From CADEED01 sp035701825 (GTDB taxonomy: Bacteria; Pseudomonadota; Gammaproteobacteria; Steroidobacterales; Steroidobacteraceae), in NCBI GenBank assembly GCA_035701825.1, contig DASSRK010000136.1:1-32063 (forward strand): a DNA stretch of 32,063 nucleotides. Reading direction: 5' to 3'. The notes below the pieces were generated by a model. The model ran no database searches, was not told the DNA's origin, and saw only the letters and a program-made list of their open reading frames with translations. A program made the position numbers and the translations under genes. The first letter of the stretch is position 1. Each line of letters opens with the position of its first letter. Positions 1 to 10,469 of the stretch are shown one piece after another.

Positions 1-347
1 TCCTGCTGCCAGTCGTTCGAGAGCTGCTGGAACGAGATCAGCAGGTCGTAGCCCTGGCGCGCGGACGCGCGGGTCAGCGATCCCAGCATCGACAGGAAAA
101 ACGGATTGATCTGCGAGTCGTCGGGCGTCGGATCCTCGAACAGCAGCAGTGCCAGCGTGTTCGAGTGCTGCGAGCGCAGGTTGGACGCATTCTTGTCGAC
201 GCGGTAATTGAGCTGCCGCGCGATCTCCTCGATGCGCTTGCGCGTCTCGAGGCTGACGGCGGGGCTGCCGCGCAAGGCGCGCGACACGGTGGGCTGGCTC
301 ACGCCGGCCAGGTAGGCGATGTCGAAGGATGTGGGCTTGTCGTGCAT
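1..347 (-). CDS. LacI-family transcriptional regulator (N-terminal part, cut by window edge)
   Basis: Only the first 115 residues are in the window; the gene continues past base 1. Residues 6-60 form a LacI-type DNA-binding domain: a helix-turn-helix with the family pattern (AYLAGVSQPTVSRALRGSP), then the hinge helix around residues 50-60. After it begins the periplasmic-binding-protein-like effector domain (ALLLFEDP...NPFFLSMLGSL). The ATG at 345-347 is chosen because it places the HTH at the usual distance from the N-terminus; no strong Shine-Dalgarno is visible. It lies 111 bp downstream of the alpha-glucosidase on the same strand, so the two may be co-transcribed. LacI regulators bind dyads with a central CG, exactly what the four TACGTA-centred sites near the neighbouring glucan genes show. 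I therefore infer that it is the local maltodextrin-responsive regulator. The family call is firm; the effector is inference. Confidence 0.9.
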   Translation of the reverse strand, partial: MHDKPTSFDIAYLAGVSQPTVSRALRGSPAVSLETRKRIEEIARQLNYRVDKNASNLRSQHSNTLALLLFEDPTPDDSQINPFFLSMLGSLTRASARQGYDLLISFQQLSNDWQQ

Positions 348-458
348 CGATCGCAGCACGTGGTGTGCGTGCCGCCCCCTCTTGCAAGGCAGCGATCATG
401 CACGGGCCCGTGAGATAAAAGCTACTGCGATGCGCGCGACGTGCGCAGGTAAGTCAAA

Positions 459-2114
459 TCAACGCGCTGCGAGTCGGAAAAAGGCAACGCCGTGCGGCGG
501 CAGCTGCAGTTTTCCGCTTGCAAATTGGCCGTCGGGAAGGCCGTGGCCGGTGATGATACCGCTCACTTCGACCCCCGGCAGCGCGACGGAGACCGCCGCG
601 TCCGACAGATTGAAGGCCGCGAGGATGGCCTGCTCGCCGTCGTAGCGTTTGAACGCGAGCACCGATTCGGTGGCCGCGAGGAACTCGATTTCACCGTCGA
701 TCAGCAGCGGCTGCTCGCGACGCCACGCCAGCAGGCGCCGGAAGCCGTGCAGGGCGGAATGCGGGTCGCGCTCCTGCGCGCTCACCGACAGCGCGCGATG
801 TTGCGCCGTCACCGGCAGCCAGGGCGTGCCCCTGGAGAATCCGCCGCTTTCGCTCGAATCCCACGGCATCGGAGTGCGGCAGCCGTCGCGTCCCTTGAAC
901 GCCGGCCAGAACGCGATGCCGTACGGGTCGCGCAACGACTCGTAGGGCAGGTCGGCCTCGGCGAGGCCGAGCTCCTCTCCCTGGAACACGCACACCGAGC
1001 CGCGCAGCGCGCACAGCAGCGCCGACAACTGCGTCGCCGCGTGTGGTGGATAGCCGCTCCAGCCCCAGCGGCTCACCACGCGCTCGACGTCGTGGTTGGA
1101 AATCGTCCAGCACGGCCAGCTCGCCGGCGCGCGCTGGCGCAGCTTCTCGACCGTGGCGCGGATGTGCCGCGGCGAGCTGTCGTTGCTCAGCAATTCGAAC
1201 GAGTAGGCCATGTGCAGCCGGCCGGGCTGCGTGTACTCGGCGACCGTCGCGGTCGAATCGTCCGAGGAGATCTCGCCGAGCGCGACCACGCCGGGATATT
1301 CGTCGAGCAGCGCGCGGATCTCCTCGAGGAACGGCAGCATTTGCGGCTGCGTGTTGTTGAAGCGGTGCCACTGGAAGCCGTACGGGTTGTTGGCGCTCAC
1401 GCCGGTGGCGCGCCGTTCTTTCTTCGGTCGCGGCGGGTTGTCGCGCAGCTGCGCGTCGTGGAAGCAGAAGTTGATGGCATCGAGCCGCAGTCCGTCGACG
1501 CCGCGCTTGAGCCAGAAGCGCATGTTGTCGAGCGTGGCGCGGCGCACGGCCGGATTGTGGAAGTTCAGGTCCGGCTGGCTCTTGAGGAAATTGTGCAGGT
1601 AGTACTGGCCGCGGCGCGGTTCCCAGGTCCAGGCGACGCCACCGAAGATCGACAGCCAGTTGTTGGGCGGCGTGCCGTCCTCGCGCGCGTCGGCCCACAC
1701 GTACCAGTCGGCCTTCGGATTGTCGCGGCTCTGGCGACTCTCCTGGAACCACGCGTGCTGGTCCGAAGTGTGGCTCGGCACCTGGTCGATGATCACCTTG
1801 AGCCGCAGGTCGTGCGCGCGCGCCAGCAGGCGGTCGAAGTCGGCGAGGGTGCCGAACAGCGGATCCACCGCGCAGTAATCCGCGATGTCGTAGCCGAAAT
1901 CCGCCATCGGCGACTGGTAGAACGGCGAGATCCAGATCGCCTCGACGCCGAGCGAGGCAACGTAGTCCAGCCGCTCGATGATGCCCGGCAGGTCGCCGAC
2001 GCCGTCGCCATTAGTGTCGAGGAAGCTGCGCGGATAGATCTGGTAGATAGTCGCGCCGCGCCACCACGGTGCGGCGCGACCCGTGGCGGGTAGTTGTTTG
2101 GCGGCGGTGCTCAT
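459..2114 (-). CDS. GH13 alpha-glucosidase (GH13_23-like)
   Basis: A 551-aa enzyme expected to release glucose from the non-reducing ends of maltose and malto-oligosaccharides. There is no signal peptide, so it is probably cytoplasmic. The (beta/alpha)8 barrel starts at residue 17 (WWRGATIYQIYPRSF). GH13 region I is at about 108-115 (IDQVPSHTSD), region II holds the nucleophile D212 (GLRLDAINF), region III the acid/base E281 (ALGEISSDD), and region IV H341-D342 (ISNHDVERV). The stretch DNPKADWYVWADAREDGTPP is typical of Halomonas HaG-type GH13_23 alpha-glucosidases, and the length matches. It is divergent from the TonB-dependent receptor; a LacI-type operator pair (2159-2192) begins 45 bp upstream of its start codon. 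Start at 2114 fits the family N-terminus. Exact substrate range (alpha-1,4 versus alpha-1,6) cannot be read from sequence. Confidence 0.95.
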   Translation of the reverse strand: MSTAAKQLPATGRAAPWWRGATIYQIYPRSFLDTNGDGVGDLPGIIERLDYVASLGVEAIWISPFYQSPMADFGYDIADYCAVDPLFGTLADFDRLLARAHDLRLKVIIDQVPSHTSDQHAWFQESRQSRDNPKADWYVWADAREDGTPPNNWLSIFGGVAWTWEPRRGQYYLHNFLKSQPDLNFHNPAVRRATLDNMRFWLKRGVDGLRLDAINFCFHDAQLRDNPPRPKKERRATGVSANNPYGFQWHRFNNTQPQMLPFLEEIRALLDEYPGVVALGEISSDDSTATVAEYTQPGRLHMAYSFELLSNDSSPRHIRATVEKLRQRAPASWPCWTISNHDVERVVSRWGWSGYPPHAATQLSALLCALRGSVCVFQGEELGLAEADLPYESLRDPYGIAFWPAFKGRDGCRTPMPWDSSESGGFSRGTPWLPVTAQHRALSVSAQERDPHSALHGFRRLLAWRREQPLLIDGEIEFLAATESVLAFKRYDGEQAILAAFNLSDAAVSVALPGVEVSGIITGHGLPDGQFASGKLQLPPHGVAFFRLAAR

Positions 2115-2158
2115 GGTTGTCGGGGCGGGAGCTTAACCCAGCGACAGCGCCGTTCCGT

Positions 2159-2172
2159 TGCATACGTATTCA
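2159..2172. promoter_or_regulatory. LacI-type operator, copy A
   Basis: TGCATACGTATTCA is a 14-bp dyad with a central CG and differs at one position from the perfect half-site pair of copy B. It lies 45 bp upstream of the alpha-glucosidase start, next to copy B with centres 17 bp apart, so the two could be bound cooperatively and overlap the glucosidase promoter. Confidence 0.7.
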
Positions 2173-2192
2173 GCCTGAATACGTATTCAGGC
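2173..2192. promoter_or_regulatory. LacI-type operator, copy B (20-bp perfect palindrome)
   Basis: GCCTGAATACGTATTCAGGC is a perfect 20-bp palindrome centred on CG, the form expected for a LacI-family operator. It sits in the divergent region between the alpha-glucosidase and the TonB-dependent receptor, and is the strongest of four related sites in the window. Confidence 0.8.
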
Positions 2193-2194
2193 GA

Positions 2195-2327
2195 TTGTCG
2201 GCCCGCCGTCCCGGGATCACGATGCCGGGGCTGCCGCGACCGGCAGCCGGATCAGCAACGGGCTTCCCCGTGCGGAAGCCCGTGCGCCTCGCCGCCCGAC
2301 CCCCTCGCGCGGCGAGGCTTTTTTTTT
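2195..2327 (+). ncRNA. Candidate small RNA or attenuated leader: three hairpins ending in an intrinsic terminator
   Basis: Directly downstream of operator B come three perfect hairpins on the + strand: 2229-2248 (8-bp stem, 4-nt loop), 2258-2283 (10-bp stem, 6-nt loop) and 2286-2318 (9-bp stem), the last followed by nine T (2319-2327). Together they make a compact structured transcript of roughly 130 nt, or a leader that stops RNA polymerase before the receptor gene. No convincing ORF with a ribosome binding site overlaps it. The promoter is not clearly identifiable; TTGCAT at 2158-2163 is a possible -35. Seen: the hairpins and T-tract. Inferred: that it is transcribed as an RNA. Confidence 0.35.
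2286..2327 (+). terminator. Intrinsic terminator upstream of the receptor gene
   Basis: Stem GCCTCGCCG (2286-2294) pairs with CGGCGAGGC (2310-2318) and is followed directly by nine T. The orientation is + strand, 177 bp before the receptor start codon. No coding gene on this strand lies upstream of it within the window, so it must terminate a non-coding or leader transcript. Confidence 0.75.
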
Positions 2328-2388
2328 ACCCGCGATTGGCCGGGGGTGCCGGCATGCCGGGCGCGTGGCCGCGGATCGGCGGGGCGCC

Positions 2389-2402
2389 TGAATACGTATG
2401 CA
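2389..2402. promoter_or_regulatory. LacI-type operator, copy C
   Basis: TGAATACGTATGCA differs at one position from the perfect dyad. It lies 102 bp upstream of the receptor's GTG start and downstream of the intrinsic terminator at 2286-2327, as expected if the receptor has its own LacI-controlled promoter here. Confidence 0.7.
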
Positions 2403-2504
2403 TGAGGATTGCCAGCAGCCCGTGTTGCCAACATCCTTGCGCCCAGGGAGTCGCGCCGCAGCGTCGGTCGCGCGCAACAGAACAAGTAGTTAGGAGGGGA
2501 CAGA

Positions 2505-5351
2505 GTGAAAGCATCCACCAGGGGTTCTCGCGGGCCTTCGCGCCGGCGCCGTCCGGGCGAGATCGGCACCGCGGCGGGCTGCGCCATATTCCTCGCGGCC
2601 GGCGCGGGCGCCGCGCTGGCGCAGGACCAGGCGGGCGACGAGGAGATCGGCGAGGTGGTCGTCACCGGCCTGCGCAAGAGCATCACCGATTCGATCGCCG
2701 TCAAGAAGGACGAGTCGTCCATCGTCGAGGTGGTCTCTGCCGAGGACATCGGCAAGCTGCCGGACGCGTCGATCGCGGAAGCCATCGGCCGATTGCCCGG
2801 CCTCGCCGCGCAGCGCACCAACGGTCGTGCGCAGACACTCTCGATCCGCGGTCTCGGTCCCGACTTCACCGTGACCACGTTCAACGGTCGCGAGCAGGCT
2901 TCCACCAACGACAACCGCACGGTGGAATTCGACCAGTACCCCTCGGAGCTCGTGACGCAGGTCAAGATCTACAAGACGCCCGACGCCGGCATGGCCTACC
3001 AGGGCATCGCGGGCACCACCGACATCGCCACGGTCCATCCGCTCAGGCTCACGGACCGCAAGCTGGCCTTTGGCTACAAGCGCGAGATGAACGACCAGGA
3101 CGCGAATGTCCCGGGGCTGCCGGATTCGGGTGACCGCTTCAATTTCACCTACATCGACCAGTTCGCCGACAACACCCTCGGCATCGCGGTGGGCTACGCC
3201 TACAACAAGACTCCCTACCAGGCGCAGACGCGCGAGCCCTGGGGCTATCCGGGGTATGACCAGGCGGCCTATCCCGAGCTCACCGGTGACCTGATCATCG
3301 GTGGCAACAAGGACGGCGTGCAGTCGTCGTTCTACAAGCGCAACTCCGTCATGGGCGTGGTCGAGTTCCAGCCGAACGACAAGCTGCACATGCTGCTCGA
3401 TGCCTACCATTCGGATTTCCAGGAGCTGCAGACCATCCAGCGCATGGAATTCGGCACCACCTGGTCAGGCGCGCAGTTGACCAATCCGGGCGCGGTCGAG
3501 AACGACCGCATCCAGTCGGGCGATTTCGTCACCCCGTTCATGGTCATCGAGAACTACAACAAGGATCGCGACGCCAAGATCACCTCCATCGGGCTGAACA
3601 CGCAGTACGCCTTCAGCGACGACTGGAGCGCCGAGGCCGACCTGAGCTGGTCCAGCGTGGACCGCCACGACCTGCGCCTCGAATCGACCGCGGGCAATGG
3701 CTCCAACAACGATCCGACCAATTTCCCGGCGATCCCCGACCCGGTCAGCTTCACGACGGATTCGAACGGCGTTTCGCATTTCACGATCAGCAACGACTAC
3801 AGCAGCTACGACACGGTATTCATCACCGATCCGGGTGGCTGGGGTGGAGGTCAGCGCCGCGCAGGTTACGTCGAGGAGCCCGACATCTCGGACGAGATCA
3901 AGGCGATCCGGCTGGCCGCGACCCGCAAGCTCGAAGGATTCGCGAGCGACATCTCCTTCGGCGTGAACTACGCCGATCGCACCAAGGAGAAGACCCAGTT
4001 CCAGGGCAACCTGTGGATGTGGGGCGACGTCTCGCACGTGCCGGTGCCCGAGCAGTACCGCACGGGCATCGCCGACTCGACTTTCTTCGGCAGTCCCCAC
4101 GGCATCATCGGCTACAACGCCATCGCGATGTACCACGATGGCTTCTGGGAGGCGATCAACTCCGTCGATGATCCGAATGGCAACCAGAACGACCGTATCA
4201 ACAACGTCCACAACACCTGGCAGGTCGACGAGAAGCTGACCACGGTGTTCGTGAAGCTCGGCATCGACACGGAAGTGGGCGGCCTGCCGCTGCGTGGCAA
4301 TGTCGGCGTCCAGTCGGTGACGGCCGACCAGACGTCACACCTGCACGTGACCCCGAGCGTCATCCTGGACGGAACCGAGACGCTGCCGGTGACCGTGGTC
4401 GAGGAGGGCGACAAGTACACCGAGATCCTGCCGAGCCTGAACCTCGCGCTGGAATTCTCGCGAGGCATGAAGCTGCGCTTCGGCGCGGCCATCACCGAGG
4501 CCCGGCCGCGCCTGGATGAGCTGGGCGGCGGCGCCAGCTACAACGTCACCAATGACCAGACGACACCGCCAACCTTCGATGGCCAGCAGTACTACTGGTC
4601 GCGCAATGGCGGCGGCAACCCGAAGCTCAAGCCGTGGAAGGCCAACACCTTCGATCTGTCGTTCGAGAAGTACTTCGCGGACCAGGGTTACCTCTCGGCG
4701 GCCATCTACTACAAGGACTTGACCCGTTACATCTTCAATTCCTCGGTGGTCGAGAGTTTCGAAGGCGTGCCGTTGCCGCCGATCGCGCCGACCGACACCA
4801 CGACTTCCTACGACAACGCCGACGCAAATCGCACCGGCGTGTCGACGCTGAAGGTCAACGGCCATGGTGGCTACGTGCAGGGCTACGAGCTCACGGCGTC
4901 GATTCCCTTCTCGCTGATGAGCCAGGCGATGGATGGCTTCGGCTTCATCGCCAGCTATGCCCACAACAAGTCGCAGATCAAGATCAACGGCGACGAGACG
5001 CCGATCCCGGGCCTGTCCACCCAGGTGTTCAACACCACGTTGTACTACGAGAAGTACGGCTTCTCGGCGCGCGTCAGCAACCGCTACCGCGAAGACTTCG
5101 TCGGCGAGGTGCCGCTGTTCGACGCTACGCTCGACTTCAAGAACGTCGGCTCGGAATCGTTGCTCGATGCGCAGATCGGTTACACGTTCGGCAGCGGAAC
5201 GCTCAAGGGCCTGAGCGTCGCGGTGTCGGGGACCAATCTCACCGACGAGCCCTTCAGGCTGAGCAACGTCGAAGACGACCCCTACAACGTGCTCAAGTAC
5301 GAGAACTACGGCGCGGTCTACGCGCTCGCAGTGAGTTACGTGTTCGAGTAG
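2505..5351 (+). CDS. TonB-dependent outer-membrane receptor, probable maltodextrin transporter
   Basis: A 948-aa outer-membrane beta-barrel receptor. The GTG at 2505 is favoured by a strong Shine-Dalgarno, AGGAGGGG (2493-2500), and by the signal peptide that follows: arginine-rich n-region, hydrophobic stretch at 21-39, predicted cleavage after ALA39. A TonB-box-like segment (EEIGEVVVTG, 46-55) precedes the plug domain (for example EDIGKLPDASIAEAIGRLPG and the RGLGPDF motif). The barrel ends in the classic C-terminal aromatic signature (YALAVSYVFE). The architecture matches the long TonB-dependent receptors that import glycans in Caulobacter and Xanthomonas. Specificity for malto-oligosaccharides is inferred from the flanking alpha-glucosidase, pullulanase and shared operators. 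It is followed by a strong terminator and then the halogenase homologue. Confidence 0.93.
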   Translation: MKASTRGSRGPSRRRRPGEIGTAAGCAIFLAAGAGAALAQDQAGDEEIGEVVVTGLRKSITDSIAVKKDESSIVEVVSAEDIGKLPDASIAEAIGRLPGLAAQRTNGRAQTLSIRGLGPDFTVTTFNGREQASTNDNRTVEFDQYPSELVTQVKIYKTPDAGMAYQGIAGTTDIATVHPLRLTDRKLAFGYKREMNDQDANVPGLPDSGDRFNFTYIDQFADNTLGIAVGYAYNKTPYQAQTREPWGYPGYDQAAYPELTGDLIIGGNKDGVQSSFYKRNSVMGVVEFQPNDKLHMLLDAYHSDFQELQTIQRMEFGTTWSGAQLTNPGAVENDRIQSGDFVTPFMVIENYNKDRDAKITSIGLNTQYAFSDDWSAEADLSWSSVDRHDLRLESTAGNGSNNDPTNFPAIPDPVSFTTDSNGVSHFTISNDYSSYDTVFITDPGGWGGGQRRAGYVEEPDISDEIKAIRLAATRKLEGFASDISFGVNYADRTKEKTQFQGNLWMWGDVSHVPVPEQYRTGIADSTFFGSPHGIIGYNAIAMYHDGFWEAINSVDDPNGNQNDRINNVHNTWQVDEKLTTVFVKLGIDTEVGGLPLRGNVGVQSVTADQTSHLHVTPSVILDGTETLPVTVVEEGDKYTEILPSLNLALEFSRGMKLRFGAAITEARPRLDELGGGASYNVTNDQTTPPTFDGQQYYWSRNGGGNPKLKPWKANTFDLSFEKYFADQGYLSAAIYYKDLTRYIFNSSVVESFEGVPLPPIAPTDTTTSYDNADANRTGVSTLKVNGHGGYVQGYELTASIPFSLMSQAMDGFGFIASYAHNKSQIKINGDETPIPGLSTQVFNTTLYYEKYGFSARVSNRYREDFVGEVPLFDATLDFKNVGSESLLDAQIGYTFGSGTLKGLSVAVSGTNLTDEPFRLSNVEDDPYNVLKYENYGAVYALAVSYVFE

Positions 5352-5370
5352 TCCCCTCCGCACGGGGCAG

Positions 5371-5411
5371 GCCCCGGTCGGCAGCGATGCCGGCCGGGGC
5401 CTTTTCTTTCT
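5371..5411 (+). terminator. Intrinsic terminator after the receptor gene
   Basis: A GC-rich stem (GCCCCGG...CCGGGGC, 5371-5400, with an inner GGC/GCC pairing) is followed by the T-rich tract CTTTTCTTTCT. It lies 20 bp after the receptor stop codon. It would reduce, but need not abolish, read-through into the halogenase gene 27 bp further on. Confidence 0.75.
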
Positions 5412-5437
5412 GGTGAGTTCCCTGAGAAGCTAGGGCC

Positions 5438-6952
5438 GTGGAACAACGCGAAATCAAATCGGTGGTCATCGCGGGTGGCGGTACCGCCGGGTGGATGACC
5501 GCGGCGGCGTTGGCGCGCGTGCTCGGGCCGCGGCTGGCCATCACGCTGGTCGAGTCCAGCGAGATCGGTATCGTGGGCGTGGGCGAGGCCACGATCCCGG
5601 CGATCCGCGACTTCAACAAGCTGGTCAAGCTCGACGAGGACGAGTTCCTGCGGCACACCCAGGGCACGTTCAAGCTCGCCATCGAGTTCGTGGACTGGTG
5701 GGAGAAGGGGCATTCGTACATGCACACCTTCGGTCCCGTGGGTCGGGACCTGGCGTACATCCCGTTCCACCACTACTGGCTCAAGGACTCGCAGACGGCC
5801 GGCTCCCTGTGGGACTACAGCCTCAACTGGCGGGCGGCGAAGGAAGCGCGCTTCGCGCGCGTCGAGCAGGTGCCCGATACGCCGCTCGCGGGCCTCACGT
5901 GGGCATTCCATTTCGATGCCTCGCTCTACGCCGCCTACCTGTCGCGCCTCGCGCAGAAGATGGGCGTGCGCCGGATCGACGCGAAGATCGCCGCCGTGCT
6001 GCAGAGCGCCGGGGGCGACGTGCGCGCGCTGAAGCTCGAGGACGGCCGCGAGCTCGCGGGAGATTTCTTCATCGACTGCACCGGATTCCGGGGCGTGCTC
6101 ATCGAGCAGGCCTTGAAGACCGGGTACGAAGACTGGTCACGGTGGCTGCCCTGTGACCGCGCGATGGCGGTGCCCACGGTCCGCACGGATCCCCTGCTGC
6201 CGTACACGAGATCCACGGCACTCGAGGCGGGCTGGCAATGGCGCATCCCGTTGCAGCACCGCACCGGCAACGGCCACGTGTATTGTTCCGCGCATACCAG
6301 CGACGAGCGCGCCCGCGAGCTGTTGCTCGCGAACCTGGACGCGAAACCGCTGGCCGATCCACGGCCGATCCGCTTCACCACTGGCAAGCGCAAGCAGCTC
6401 TGGAACCGGAACGTGGTGTGCATGGGCCTCGCGAGCGGGTTTCTCGAGCCGCTCGAGTCGACTTCCATTCACCTGGTCCAGGTGACCATCCAGCGGCTCA
6501 TATTGCTGTTCCCGCACCGGGGCGACTGCGAAGCGCGCCGGGTGGAATTCAACCGTGCGGCGGCCAGCGAGTACGAGTACATCCGCGACTTCATCATCCT
6601 GCACTACTACGCCAACAACCGCGTGGGCGAACCGTTCTGGGATGCCTGCCGCAACATGAGCATCCCGGATTCCCTGGCGCACAAGATCGAGTTGTTCCGC
6701 GAGACCGCCGGCATCTTCTGCGCCAACGACGACCTGTTCCGTCTGCCGAGCTGGCTGCAGGTGATGTGGGGGCAGGGCGTGCGGCCACGCGCCACCCACC
6801 CCTTCGTCGAAGCCGTTGCGCCGCAGGATCGTGCGGGATACCTGCGCGACCTGCGCGGGCTGCTGGCGCAGGCGGCACGGCAACTGCCCGGCCACGCGGA
6901 GTTCATCGCGCGTCATTGCGCCGCGAACGCCGGGCCCGCCGCGGTAGTTTGA
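5438..6952 (+). CDS. Flavin-dependent tryptophan halogenase family protein
   Basis: A 504-aa protein of the PrnA/RebH-like FADH2-dependent halogenase family, which makes hypohalous acid from FADH2, O2 and halide. The FAD-binding GGGTAGW motif is at 13-19. The catalytic lysine is conserved at K79 (TFKLAIEF), exactly where PrnA has it. The halogenase signature WxWxIP is present at W266-P271, and the FLEPLEST motif with the conserved Glu/Ser is at E340-S341. The active-site set therefore looks intact. Start is GTG at 5438, with a weak AGGG upstream. Homologues commonly sit beside TonB-dependent receptors and glycoside hydrolases in Xanthomonas and Caulobacter relatives; some Xanthomonas members brominate indoles in vitro. 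The role in glycan utilisation is unknown. Whether it halogenates free tryptophan cannot be told from sequence. Confidence 0.92.
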   Translation: MEQREIKSVVIAGGGTAGWMTAAALARVLGPRLAITLVESSEIGIVGVGEATIPAIRDFNKLVKLDEDEFLRHTQGTFKLAIEFVDWWEKGHSYMHTFGPVGRDLAYIPFHHYWLKDSQTAGSLWDYSLNWRAAKEARFARVEQVPDTPLAGLTWAFHFDASLYAAYLSRLAQKMGVRRIDAKIAAVLQSAGGDVRALKLEDGRELAGDFFIDCTGFRGVLIEQALKTGYEDWSRWLPCDRAMAVPTVRTDPLLPYTRSTALEAGWQWRIPLQHRTGNGHVYCSAHTSDERARELLLANLDAKPLADPRPIRFTTGKRKQLWNRNVVCMGLASGFLEPLESTSIHLVQVTIQRLILLFPHRGDCEARRVEFNRAAASEYEYIRDFIILHYYANNRVGEPFWDACRNMSIPDSLAHKIELFRETAGIFCANDDLFRLPSWLQVMWGQGVRPRATHPFVEAVAPQDRAGYLRDLRGLLAQAARQLPGHAEFIARHCAANAGPAAVV

Positions 6953-6980
6953 GCGGCGCCGCCGTCCCCGGCGGCGCCGC
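6953..6980. terminator. GC-rich hairpin between convergent genes
   Basis: A perfect 11-bp stem GCGGCGCCGCC / GGCGGCGCCGC with a 6-nt loop fills the 33-bp gap between the convergent halogenase and pullulanase genes. There is no T-tract on either side, so it is a weak bidirectional terminator or an mRNA 3'-end stabiliser. Confidence 0.5.
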
Positions 6981-6985
6981 TCCAT

Positions 6986-10342
<3,357 letters not shown>

Positions 10343-10349
10343 GTTCGAT

Positions 10350-10369
10350 CTCCCCTATCTAGTGGGGAG
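10350..10369 (-). promoter_or_regulatory. Hairpin masking the pullulanase ribosome binding site
   Basis: On the mRNA, CTCCCC pairs with GGGGAG across an 8-nt loop. The 3' arm is the Shine-Dalgarno, 7 nt before the ATG. The short stem could limit translation initiation. Confidence 0.4.
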
Positions 10370-10402
10370 CGACGCTAATCGAGATGGACGCTCCGGCGCT
10401 TG

Positions 10403-10416
10403 CGAATACGTATGCA
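10403..10416. promoter_or_regulatory. LacI-type operator, copy D
   Basis: CGAATACGTATGCA shares the central AATACGTAT core with copies A-C (two mismatches to the perfect dyad). It lies 60 bp upstream of the pullulanase start codon, an appropriate place for repression, and ties this distant gene to the glucosidase/receptor promoters. Confidence 0.65.
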
Positions 10417-10469
10417 GGGACTGTCGCCGCGCGTCGGTCCTGCCTTACATTGCCGCGGGCGGGACGGCG

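Noticed and set aside
401..412. Perfect palindrome CACGGGCCCGTG between the LacI gene and the alpha-glucosidase, considered as an autoregulatory operator or terminator.
   Set aside because: It lacks the TACGTA core of the other four operators and has no T-tract on the - strand. It is a GC-rich 12-mer that could arise by chance.
492..2093. Long open frame on the + strand opposite the alpha-glucosidase.
   Set aside because: It is an arginine/alanine-rich shadow of the GH13 gene with no domain, no ribosome binding site and codon use dictated by the opposite strand.
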